Source of the DNA: an uncultured Roseibium sp.
GTDB taxonomy: Bacteria; Pseudomonadota; Alphaproteobacteria; Rhizobiales; Stappiaceae
Assembly (NCBI RefSeq): GCF_963675985.1
Contig: NZ_OY780958.1
Coordinates: 2,976,001 to 3,040,000 of the forward strand
Length of the DNA: 64,000 nucleotides
Direction of reading: 5' to 3'
Below are positions 26,097 to 33,094 of this stretch, piece after piece. The position numbers were made by a program, and so were the translations under genes. Positions within the stretch are counted from its first letter, which is position 1. The number at the start of each line of letters is the position of its first letter. The notes beneath the pieces are model-generated. The model was not told the DNA's origin. It was given only the letters and a program-made list of their open reading frames with translations, and made no database searches.

Positions 26097-27296
26097 CTAT
26101 CCTCCCCCTACTAATAATCGCTCATTAGGGTGGACCTCTTTTTCAGCGGCGCTTAGTAGCGCTATCCTAGTTCCGGAGAAACCGTGAAATTGTGCCCACT
26201 TTTCAATCATCGAGAGACCATCCCAACCGCGTTTTTCGAACAAATCTATATCGATTAAACGTAATGATGGAAAATTCGCCCCCGAAGAAAGAGCAGTTGC
26301 GGCAGCCCCTACAAGAGTAGCATTCACTAGATCCGCCACGCAAATCGGCAGACTTTCGGCGTCTTTTCGGTAAAAATTAATGGGTCTGCCATTAGCTAAT
26401 AGATATATTATACGACCATCAGCACGATAGCACTCCCCTATCTGAGTAGTTTCTAATAAATTTGTATGATTTTTTTCTCTCCATGTTTTATATTCGACGC
26501 TTCCAGATGAACAGCTAATTAAAAATGCCCGTTTAACACTCGAAAGAATTGTCTGAAGAACTGGACTTTCTGAAATATCTTCTCCAGTTGCACCAAATAC
26601 AATCACAGGCTCCATTCCGCTAAAACCTATTTCACTAAACTGTTTGAATCCTTCAATTGCGGCGCTAGCTAATATCAATTCATTTTTATCATGCACATAG
26701 ATATCGCCGCCCATATTTTTCATAAATCTGGCTACAGCGCGACCAATAATTCCGAAGCCAATTACCACGCATTTTCGAAACATTGCGGTTTCTCCGATCG
26801 TAGATAAGAGAAGTTCCGTCTCCATATGGATTCTTTGAGCAATGAAAAAATTTTCGACGCGGATTTTGGGAACAGATCTTGCGATACTTGAAATTTGATG
26901 ACGTAGCTGTCCTTTTTCGAGGAGCTCGGCCGCGATTCTAGCACCCTTGGTAGTTTGCTCAATATGCGCGATTGGCGGTCTTATTTCATCATTTCTCGCA
27001 ATAAATCGCGTCCAGTGACCCCCATCTTCTAAGACAATGTAAGGCTGCTCTGTAGCTAAAATTTTTTCAAAAATGCGGCTAAGTTGTGCAGGCTCCACTG
27101 TTTCAGATGTTCTGTAGTCCAATGGCGCGAAATATACTTCTTCAAACGTACTTTCTAGAATATGGTTAAGTTCATCAACATCATCTAACTTATGATTGAC
27201 ATGGATAATCAATACGTCAGATGGAGATACTTTCTTCAGCCTCAATGCTGCACTTGCCGTCAAAGGCAATCTGATTTTAATATTATTTTTCGTCAA
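26097..27296 (-). CDS. Divergent S-adenosylhomocysteine-hydrolase-like protein
   Basis: 399 residues. The NAD-binding loop CVVIGFGIIGRAVARFM (about 173-190) followed by an acidic residue in IYVHDKNE, the earlier VLEDGGHWT and EQTTKGARIA, and the later FGATGE follow the order of adenosylhomocysteinase. The family's NxFSTQDxxAAA substrate motif and the usual C-terminal KxxYRY tail are absent, and the protein is about 30-70 residues short. It may therefore bind NAD and a related adenosyl compound without being the housekeeping enzyme. The start is a TTG inside the end of the upstream small gene (14-base overlap), following AAGGAAG. AT-rich like its neighbours. Confidence 0.75.
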   Translation of the reverse strand: MTKNNIKIRLPLTASAALRLKKVSPSDVLIIHVNHKLDDVDELNHILESTFEEVYFAPLDYRTSETVEPAQLSRIFEKILATEQPYIVLEDGGHWTRFIARNDEIRPPIAHIEQTTKGARIAAELLEKGQLRHQISSIARSVPKIRVENFFIAQRIHMETELLLSTIGETAMFRKCVVIGFGIIGRAVARFMKNMGGDIYVHDKNELILASAAIEGFKQFSEIGFSGMEPVIVFGATGEDISESPVLQTILSSVKRAFLISCSSGSVEYKTWREKNHTNLLETTQIGECYRADGRIIYLLANGRPINFYRKDAESLPICVADLVNATLVGAAATALSSGANFPSLRLIDIDLFEKRGWDGLSMIEKWAQFHGFSGTRIALLSAAEKEVHPNERLLVGGG

Positions 27297-27537
27297 TTTT
27301 ATTTTTACTTCCTTTTACATAATCACCAGTCACGGTTGTTTTATCGCGACCCACGACATCTCGGCCGGCAGAAAGTCCAGCTTGATTCACGATGGTTGAC
27401 CTGCCTCGAGCATCTAACCTGTCCCTAAATTTGATTGTTAAAAACGAACCTGCAATCGCGCCAGATAGGAAAGATAGAATTTCTGGCAGATATTTTAAAA
27501 TTTCCATTTTATTTCCCATATCTCGACGATTAGACAT
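27283..27537 (-). CDS. Small membrane protein with a GDYVxG motif
   Basis: 84 residues. One hydrophobic helix, ILSFLSGAIAGSFLTI (about 18-34), then a basic stretch KFRDRLDARGR and a soluble tail: NQAGLSAGRDVVGRDKTTV followed by TGDYVKGSKNKI. The tail has the regular G-D/R-xVxG spacing of a short beta-solenoid and repeats the ITGDYVAGDKI motif of the NTPase two-thirds of the way down the operon. First gene of the operon; in-frame ATGs at 27519 and 27507 are alternative starts. The ribosome binding region AAGGTTGC lies inside a hairpin (27539-27562). Probably a membrane anchor for the NTPase. Confidence 0.75.
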   Translation of the reverse strand: MSNRRDMGNKMEILKYLPEILSFLSGAIAGSFLTIKFRDRLDARGRSTIVNQAGLSAGRDVVGRDKTTVTGDYVKGSKNKIDEK

Positions 27538-27538
27538 C

Positions 27539-27562
27539 GCAACCTTACTAAAAAAAGGTTGC
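27539..27562 (-). promoter_or_regulatory. Hairpin covering the ribosome binding site of the first operon gene
   Basis: GCAACCTT (27539-27546) and AAGGTTGC (27555-27562) are perfect complements with an 8-base loop, directly before the ATG at 27537. On the transcript the AAGG Shine-Dalgarno bases are in the 3' arm of the stem. No T-tract follows, so this is more likely translational control than termination. Confidence 0.55.
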
Positions 27563-27758
27563 AGCCGTCAAAATTTTTATCAATTCCGATAGAAGTCTAA
27601 TAGGATTATAAATCTTCTACTTTTTCGAATTTATCACCTACCCTTAAACACTCGTATATGGCTTAATTTATGAAATTTTTTATTTTGAGCACACTCTAAA
27701 TAATCGCGATATATTTTTAATTATTACACCATAATATGTATTTTTATATTTGATAATA

Positions 27759-28943
27759 CTATCGCATATCTCTATTTGAATATGTCGATTGAGTTTTTCC
27801 CGAAAAACCTTCCGTCTTATGTCCATTCACCACCATTTTTATAAAAAACTCAAAATTCTCTAATCCCACAAAATCTGCTGTTTCAATCCTTTCTGACCCC
27901 AATTGCTTCGCGAGCAGAGGTGCATCATTCGCCCCAAGCCGAAACACAATCGATGTACCAACGTTGCCAAGGACCGCTTCCAACACACCCTTGGAGAGTT
28001 GACTAGTAAACTGATGGCTAAGGACAAGTCCAAGTTTGTATTTACGTAGCTCTGACAGCATGTCAGCAAATGCAGACGTGGTAAAGGCGTGGAATTCGTC
28101 TATGTATAAGAAGTAGGGTCTACGGTCTTTCTCCGCCTGAACTTGCCTACTGTAAGCAGCGAGCGCGATCGAAGAAACGATCAAACCGCCCAAAATGTCG
28201 GTCACATCACTTCCTAGGCTACCTTTGGCCAGATTGACGATAAGCGTTCCCCCCGTATCTATGATCTCCCGGAAACGCAGCGATTTCTCTGGCGCACAGA
28301 TAGCTTTCCTGACAACTGGATGTGCCAAAAACGCACCAAGCTTGTTGGCTATTGGAGCAACACCATCGGCAGCGGATTTGTAGTTCATTTTAGGAAATTC
28401 ACGGAACCAGAAAAACCGCACCTGTTCGTCAGTGGTTGCATTAAGAACTTGCTTCTGGAATTCTTTGCTCAAGAACATCGGGACGATGTCCCGCAAGCTA
28501 GACCCCGGTCGAGACAACAGAGCGAGAAGTGCATAACGGAGCATATGCTCCATGCGCGCCCCCCAAGCGTCCGCCCACTGTTTCTTGAGGGTATCAATCA
28601 GACCAGAGGCAACCAAAGGGCGATATTGCTCGGCAACATAAGTTAGTGGATTGTATCCGTATGGACAGGAAGGATCACCCAGGTCCCAATAGATCGCCTT
28701 GTCTCCCGCCACACTCGCCACGGAACGCGCCAAGTCTCCATGAGGATCAAGAAGACAGCAACCACGCCGGTAGGATATATCCTGTTCCATGAGCTGACCG
28801 AGAAGCGTTGATTTTCCTGTTCCAGTTTGGCCGATGATATAGGTGTGGTGTAGTCGATCTGCCTGATACATTCCAAACAGCCTGTGTGGCGGACGGCCAC
28901 GGGTCTCGCCAATGGTTGTAACAAACTCCTTGACCGGCCTCAT
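27759..28943 (-). CDS. TraG/VirD4-type P-loop ATPase (conjugative-coupling-protein-like)
   Basis: 394 residues without membrane helices. Walker A IIGQTGTGKSTLLG at about 36-48, LLDPHGDLARSV, Walker B FLYIDEFHAF at about 285, and LVLSHQFTSQL sensor region. This arrangement is that of soluble TraG/VirD4/TraM-recognition ATPases and related DUF87 proteins that pump or remodel DNA. Its start overlaps the stop of the 89-residue gene by 4 bases (ATGA). No relaxase or secretion genes are adjacent. Shorter than typical coupling proteins (550-650). A second ATPase of the same broad type lies at 41571-43715. Might act in mobilisation or in defence. Confidence 0.8.
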   Translation of the reverse strand: MRPVKEFVTTIGETRGRPPHRLFGMYQADRLHHTYIIGQTGTGKSTLLGQLMEQDISYRRGCCLLDPHGDLARSVASVAGDKAIYWDLGDPSCPYGYNPLTYVAEQYRPLVASGLIDTLKKQWADAWGARMEHMLRYALLALLSRPGSSLRDIVPMFLSKEFQKQVLNATTDEQVRFFWFREFPKMNYKSAADGVAPIANKLGAFLAHPVVRKAICAPEKSLRFREIIDTGGTLIVNLAKGSLGSDVTDILGGLIVSSIALAAYSRQVQAEKDRRPYFLYIDEFHAFTTSAFADMLSELRKYKLGLVLSHQFTSQLSKGVLEAVLGNVGTSIVFRLGANDAPLLAKQLGSERIETADFVGLENFEFFIKMVVNGHKTEGFSGKTQSTYSNRDMR

Positions 28944-29209
28944 TCCACCAGATGTTTAGACTCGCAATTCCTGCTGTCGAATATGGGTTTCTTGTATCTG
29001 CCCATGAACAGCCCAAACAACCGCTCGGCCTCATGCGATCTTGCAAGTTCGGCCAATTCTCCCAACGCCTGCTCTTCTGAATTTTTACCCGCAAAAGTTC
29101 GAGAAGTAGCACGAGCATCTGCACACATAAGGACAGTCAATTCTGTCCGCGAAAAGTTCGCCAGTAATGGCGGTTTTTTCGTTTGGGCTTTTTCGAGAAA
29201 ATTAGACAT
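28940..29209 (-). CDS. Small protein related to the C-terminal tail of the neighbouring serine recombinase
   Basis: 89 residues. SNFLEKAQ, LTVLMCADARATSRTFAG and LGELAELARSHEAERL match in order the end of the serine recombinase at 29636 (SDWLEKTK, VTILMCADGRATSRTFSA, MEELAALARSPQSKRL). The DNA is also similar (for example AAAGTTCGAGAAGT in both). It is either a stand-alone domain that partners the recombinase or the leftover tail of a second copy. Translationally coupled to the ATPase gene through ATGA. I do not know a function for this domain. Confidence 0.65.
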   Translation of the reverse strand: MSNFLEKAQTKKPPLLANFSRTELTVLMCADARATSRTFAGKNSEEQALGELAELARSHEAERLFGLFMGRYKKPIFDSRNCESKHLVE

Positions 29210-29412
29210 AATTGCGTGAACTAGAAAATACGTTGCAAATAAAGGTTTTATAAAGTTCGATGGTGATTTATTGGTCAGATTACTAATAATTATTATGTTA
29301 TATTGACAATTTAGTTTAAATATGCTATCATTTTGCTCGGTATAAATCTTAATTCTTCTGTGTGAACAGCGATTTGAAACTCATCGAATCGTGGTGTACG
29401 CAGGAGAAATAC

Positions 29413-29565
29413 ATGTTTGAACCTGAATTGCCGACTTGGATGCAGCACGCTCTCCTCAGCCTTAGCTTTGCCGGGATTCTATCCATGGTGCTGCTGACGG
29501 TGGTGCTTTGCCGTCGCGATCTAAAGCGGAAAGGTCTTATCGGCTCCGGCAAAAAATCACAGTAA
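29413..29565 (+). CDS. Very small single-helix membrane protein
   Basis: 50 residues: MFEPELPTWMQHALL, a hydrophobic helix SLSFAGILSMVLLTVVLC, then a basic tail RRDLKRKGLIGSGKKSQ (inside-positive). GGAG stands 8 bases before the ATG at 29413. Too short for a confident call, but the ribosome binding site and clean membrane topology favour a real gene. It is the only plus-strand gene between the ATPase unit and the recombinase unit. Confidence 0.5.
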   Translation: MFEPELPTWMQHALLSLSFAGILSMVLLTVVLCRRDLKRKGLIGSGKKSQ

Positions 29566-29635
29566 TATCGGTTCACCGGTATTTACCATCACCCTTCGAC
29601 AGCCTAAAATTGGTCGCCGAGGGGTGTTTTTATTA

Positions 29636-31183
29636 TCATGCTTCATCCATTAGTATTAAAGGTAAACGCTTTGACTGTGGCGATCTTGCCAGTGCTGCTA
29701 GTTCCTCCATGGCCTTATATTCAGCACTAAAAGTTCGAGAAGTGGCACGACCGTCTGCACACATCAGGATAGTCACCGCACATTTCGTCTTCTCTAGCCA
29801 GTCTGACGGCTCAGCAGAAACGTTTTTCGCAGTCACCTTTCGGTTCGAGACAGCGATTTCCACGATCTCCCGTTTTGCTGATGGCCCTGCGAAATAATAG
29901 TGTTCTGCAAGGCTTTTTATCCGTTCGAGAAACGTCTCTATTGCTTTCGGATTTTGATAAAATTGTTTGGCTTTCTGGGCTTCTTGCTCGATCTGCGTCC
30001 TTTCCAGCAGTAGGTTTTCTTTGCGCTTGTCGAAGGTCGCTTTGTCTATGATCTGCTCAATGGCGGCGTCCTCCAGCTTCTCAATGCGCTCGTCAATTTT
30101 AGCTAATTGCATGGTCGAAGTTTTCTGATTGGTGACATCGCAGTTTTGATGTCGGCGTACCCAAGCCGCCACACGCTCGTTTATCAATTTCAAGACATCC
30201 TCGGTGAACTGAACAGTGGAGAGCACCTTGCCGATAGCCGCATCTAGCGGTTCCTCTCGCACGATGTTCTTTGGGCACTCCGAATAGTGGCAGCGATAGT
30301 AGACGTAGCCTTTTTGACGTTCCGGGATCATGGAACGACCACACTGACCGCAAGCAAACAGCCCTCGGAAGAGATGATTGTGCCGAGTGATTTTCTTGCT
30401 GCATTTGCCCGCCTTGATCTTCTGGACACGCTCAAACAGCTCCGCTGAGATGAGCGGCTCATGGGCGCCCTGGAAAACCTCTCCAGTCCGCTTGATGCGA
30501 ATGACGCCACAATAGAAGGGATTGGCCAGGAACGCCTCCAAGCATCCTCGAGAAAGTGGTTTTCCGGAACCTTGAGTGAAGCCGTGTTTGGCCAACTCAC
30601 ACCGCAACGTTTCGTATGAATACTGGCTGCTGCCATAAAGCTCGAAAGCCAGCTTCACCAGCTGGCCTTTGACCGGATCAATGGTTTTGAGTTGGCGCTT
30701 GCCGTTGTCCTGGTATCCGATGGGAGCGGAGAACGGATAGAAGCCGCGTTCCAACTGGCCGCGTTGGCCTTTGAAGATTTCCGTACGCAGATTGCGCACA
30801 TAATCCTCGGCCACCGCCATTTGGATATTGGCGGTTAATCGTCCGCCACGGGAACTGAAGTCCAGGCTCTCGGTGGCAAAGTGCACGTCGATGCCGTTGT
30901 CGGCCAATTCGCCGATCTTTGCCCAATCGAAGAAGTTGCGCGCCGACCGGTCGATTTTGTGCATCACCACTCCGGCGGCCTTGCCTGCTTTTAGGGCTTT
31001 CAGCATCTGATTGAAAATCGGACGACCCGACTTGGCCGCCGTCTGCTGCTCTTCAAACCACTTGGTGATGGTAATGTCGCTATTGGCAGCAAAGCGCTCT
31101 ATGGCGTCCTTCTGCGCATCCAGCGAGACGCCCTCTCCTTGCTTCAAAGAGGAAACCCGCACATAGCCAAAACATTGTTTCAT
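29636..31183 (-). CDS. Large serine recombinase
   Basis: 515 residues. Resolvase catalytic domain at the N-terminus with the nucleophile in FGYVRVSSLKQGEGVSLDAQ and HKIDRSARNFFDWAKI, then the Recombinase domain (FSAPIGYQ ... LANPFYCGVIRIKRTG) and the zinc ribbon FACGQCGRSMIPE / YRCHYSECP, ending in a coiled-coil (KIDERIEKLEDAAIEQII). These enzymes integrate or excise elements at att sites. The last ~60 residues are an added tail shared with the 89-residue protein at 28940. Its ATG overlaps the stop of a 55-residue gene. Typical length is 450-600; all catalytic residues appear present. Confidence 0.92.
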   Translation of the reverse strand: MKQCFGYVRVSSLKQGEGVSLDAQKDAIERFAANSDITITKWFEEQQTAAKSGRPIFNQMLKALKAGKAAGVVMHKIDRSARNFFDWAKIGELADNGIDVHFATESLDFSSRGGRLTANIQMAVAEDYVRNLRTEIFKGQRGQLERGFYPFSAPIGYQDNGKRQLKTIDPVKGQLVKLAFELYGSSQYSYETLRCELAKHGFTQGSGKPLSRGCLEAFLANPFYCGVIRIKRTGEVFQGAHEPLISAELFERVQKIKAGKCSKKITRHNHLFRGLFACGQCGRSMIPERQKGYVYYRCHYSECPKNIVREEPLDAAIGKVLSTVQFTEDVLKLINERVAAWVRRHQNCDVTNQKTSTMQLAKIDERIEKLEDAAIEQIIDKATFDKRKENLLLERTQIEQEAQKAKQFYQNPKAIETFLERIKSLAEHYYFAGPSAKREIVEIAVSNRKVTAKNVSAEPSDWLEKTKCAVTILMCADGRATSRTFSAEYKAMEELAALARSPQSKRLPLILMDEA

Positions 31184-31347
31184 ATGGAATTTTGATTATC
31201 GCTTTTAATATCTTCGGACTCTACCACATCGTCAAAGTCTGGCAAATCCGACCACGGCCAAGCGCCCTCCCGGACCATACGCTCGAAAGTACGTTCACAA
31301 AGCGCCAAATAGCGCTCCAACTCTGGTGGAATTTGATCTTTTTGCAT
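31180..31347 (-). CDS. Small protein upstream of the serine recombinase
   Basis: 55 residues, MQKDQIPPELERYLALCERT then FERMVREGAWPW and an acidic tail DLPDFDDVVESEDIKS. It ends on ATGA with the recombinase start, so the two genes are coupled. The size, the coupling and the acidic tail suggest a recombination accessory (for example a directionality factor), but no family is recognised. The longer frame from 31521 is not preferred because its first 58 codons have no coding character. Confidence 0.6.
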   Translation of the reverse strand: MQKDQIPPELERYLALCERTFERMVREGAWPWSDLPDFDDVVESEDIKSDNQNSI

Positions 31348-31659
31348 GGGGACAGTGTACCGGCCACGGCACTGTGCAAAACCAGACCGAGTTATGCCCA
31401 ATGCGCATAAAGTGGCTGGTTGTTTTGATATGTCGAAAAGATAATCTGTTGGGGACGATGGGAAACGGTAGGCGGTAGCGAATACCACGGACGTGGCGGT
31501 GTCGGGATGGAGGGGTTTCACCCCTCCATTGCGCAGACATCTGCCACGGTCGTGGTGATATTCACGCCGCTGCCGGTACAGTGCCTTATCAGCCGACCGT
31601 CACCACCGGCTAGCCCATCGGGTCGGTCCCCGGCGGTCAAGTAATAGATCACATCATCT

Positions 31660-32013
31660 ATGCACCAATCATTTGCCCACGACTTCAAGGTCATGCGCAA
31701 GAAATCCGGCTTGTCGCAGAAGGACTGCGCCCACCTGCTTGGGGTGGATCAAAGCCGAATCTCGCATCTGGAAAGCGGTGAACGCGCCCCTTCCTTACGG
31801 CAGATCTGCCAGTTGTCACTCATCTTCGGCAAAGCACCGGAGAGCTTGCTGGCTGATGCCTTTGCCCAGGCGAGAACAACTGTCTCCAGGCGACTATCCA
31901 CCCTGCCTCGCGGTTCACGCCGCTTCTGCCGGTTGATCAATCGGCAACGCACGCTCGAAGCCCTCGCGGCTCGCTTAGAAAATAGCGACAACGAGCGTGG
32001 TGGCCGCTTATAA
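31660..32013 (+). CDS. XRE-family helix-turn-helix protein
   Basis: 117 residues. Residues about 5-60 form a Cro/C1-type helix-turn-helix: FKVMRKKSGLSQKDCAHLLG, VDQSRISHLESGERAP, LRQICQLSLIFGKAPESLLA. The remaining tail is Arg-rich. The end overlaps the following RuvC-like gene by 17 bases. Divergent from the recombinase pair, so it could repress that unit. Typical element-borne regulator. Confidence 0.88.
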   Translation: MHQSFAHDFKVMRKKSGLSQKDCAHLLGVDQSRISHLESGERAPSLRQICQLSLIFGKAPESLLADAFAQARTTVSRRLSTLPRGSRRFCRLINRQRTLEALAARLENSDNERGGRL

Positions 32014-32461
32014 GGTGCTCGGCATTGCGGCCGCTACCGGCCGCATTGGATACGCACTTCTATCTGACGGCAATCTGGTAAACTGGGGGCTGTCCCGACC
32101 GGCTAGCCTGTCGCCAGAACTATCGGCTGCCCAGACCAAGGAATGGCTCGCCATGTTTCAGCCCGAAGTGGCTGTGACGGAAAAGCTGTCCGCCCGTTGC
32201 CGCAAGCGGGGCCGCACCTTGGCGTTGATCCCCGCGATCAATGAAGCAGCCAGAGAGGCCGGAGCCCTCACGGTATCGGTAGAGCGGGTACAGCGGCATA
32301 AGGACAAGTATGCCGAAGCACGGGCTTTGGCTCGACGGTTTCCCGATCTTTCCGACCAAGTTCCAGAAACCCCGCCGATCTGGCTACCGGAGCCTCGTCC
32401 CATGATCATTTTTGAGGCTTTGGCGCTGGCCTTGTCGGTGCGACAGCCGGAAGACGTCTAA
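31997..32461 (+). CDS. RuvC-like RNase H-fold protein lacking the first catalytic Asp
   Basis: 154 residues, GTG start. VLGIAAATGRIGYALLSDG lines up with the first strand of RuvC (GIDPGxxxxGYAVI), with Ala where RuvC has Asp. VAVTEKLSARCRKRGRTLAL corresponds to the second acidic strand and FEALALALSVR to the last strand with its acidic residue. RuvC-like proteins cut Holliday junctions; with one acid missing this protein may only bind branched DNA. Overlaps the XRE gene by 17 bases, so the two are co-expressed. The fold assignment rests on the strand pattern only. Confidence 0.6.
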   Translation: MVAAYKVLGIAAATGRIGYALLSDGNLVNWGLSRPASLSPELSAAQTKEWLAMFQPEVAVTEKLSARCRKRGRTLALIPAINEAAREAGALTVSVERVQRHKDKYAEARALARRFPDLSDQVPETPPIWLPEPRPMIIFEALALALSVRQPEDV

Positions 32462-32549
32462 TTCTTTCCAAGAACGTTGTCCATTGCCGGACGGTGTTTT
32501 TTGCCAGCCTTACCCTCCGCTGAAGGAAAAGGCTCCTCGGGGCACGGCC

Positions 32550-32608
32550 CTCCGTTCCTGGGCGCTGCGCTGCACACACGATGCGAAGCGCAGCAGACAG
32601 GAACGGAG
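32550..32608 (+). promoter_or_regulatory. Double-stem hairpin in front of the DUF3768 gene
   Basis: CTCCGTTCCTG (32550-32560) pairs with CAGGAACGGAG (32598-32608), and inside it GCTGCGCT (32564-32571) pairs with AGCGCAGC (32587-32594). The annotated ATG at 32581 would lie in the loop, and the GGAG at the end of the outer 3' arm is the best ribosome binding site, so translation may start after it. Confidence 0.55.
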
Positions 32609-32961
32609 AGACACAAATAACCAAATCAGTTCTTTCACCCCAGGTGCAGGAGATCCGCCGGCTCAATGACTTGCTACGCAAGACGCATAGCGACGGCAAA
32701 GTTCTGTTGAGCGCCGGCATCACCGACCTCGGTCAAAGGGAAGCGGCCCAGGTTCTGGCCGCTGTTGCCAACTTCGACGATTTTACCGAGGACAACGATC
32801 CTCATGGTGAACATGACTGCGCCTTGTTCGATTGGCAAGAACACAGGATCATGTTCAAGATCGACTACTACGATCCAAGCCTACAATACCATTCCGGCGA
32901 TCCGGCCGATCCGACGATCACAACACGGGTCATGACGGTCATGTTCGCATCGGAGTATTGA
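32581..32961 (+). CDS. DUF3768 family protein
   Basis: 126 residues. IRRLNDLLRKTHSDGKVLLSAG, then ANFDDFTEDNDPHGEHDCAL and IMFKIDYYDPSLQYHSGDPA match the conserved core of DUF3768, a family common on plasmids and islands of Alphaproteobacteria; function unknown. The start is uncertain: ATG at 32581 lies in the loop of the leader hairpin with no ribosome binding site, while GGAGAG at 32604-32609 would serve a start near 32617 (an ATA codon) or a GTG near 32644. Its terminator hairpin at 32969 now carries an IS1182 insertion. Confidence 0.85.
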   Translation: MRSAADRNGETQITKSVLSPQVQEIRRLNDLLRKTHSDGKVLLSAGITDLGQREAAQVLAAVANFDDFTEDNDPHGEHDCALFDWQEHRIMFKIDYYDPSLQYHSGDPADPTITTRVMTVMFASEY

Positions 32962-32968
32962 GGTTAAA

Positions 32969-32988
32969 GGCACCCGAGTTCGGGTGCC
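32969..32988. terminator. Terminator palindrome, left copy flanking the IS1182 element
   Basis: GGCACCCGAGTTCGGGTGCC, a 20-base hairpin 8 bases after the DUF3768 stop. The same 20 bases stand at 34521-34540, where TTTTG follows. Joining the two flanks rebuilds AAA-hairpin-TTTTG, a normal terminator. Confidence 0.8.
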
Positions 32989-33001
32989 TCAGACTGCTGA
33001 C

Positions 33002-33032
33002 AAACCCGTCGATTTCGGCGGGTTTGTTTTTT
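33002..33032 (+). terminator. Inward-facing terminator at the left end of the IS
   Basis: AAACCCG (33002-33008) pairs with CGGGTTT (33019-33025), followed by GTTTTTT. It faces into the element and would stop transcripts coming from the DUF3768 gene. Confidence 0.7.
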
Positions 33033-33094
33033 GGATTTGGATTTGTGGCGATTGCCCGCATTTTTGAGTTTGTTTTTTAACGGGCTTGCTTCTG

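Noticed and set aside
21581..27537. RiPP biosynthetic cluster, from the radical SAM enzyme with extra Cys.
   Set aside because: No precursor peptide or leader-binding domain was seen; the 84-residue protein is a membrane protein with a G-rich tail, not a typical precursor.
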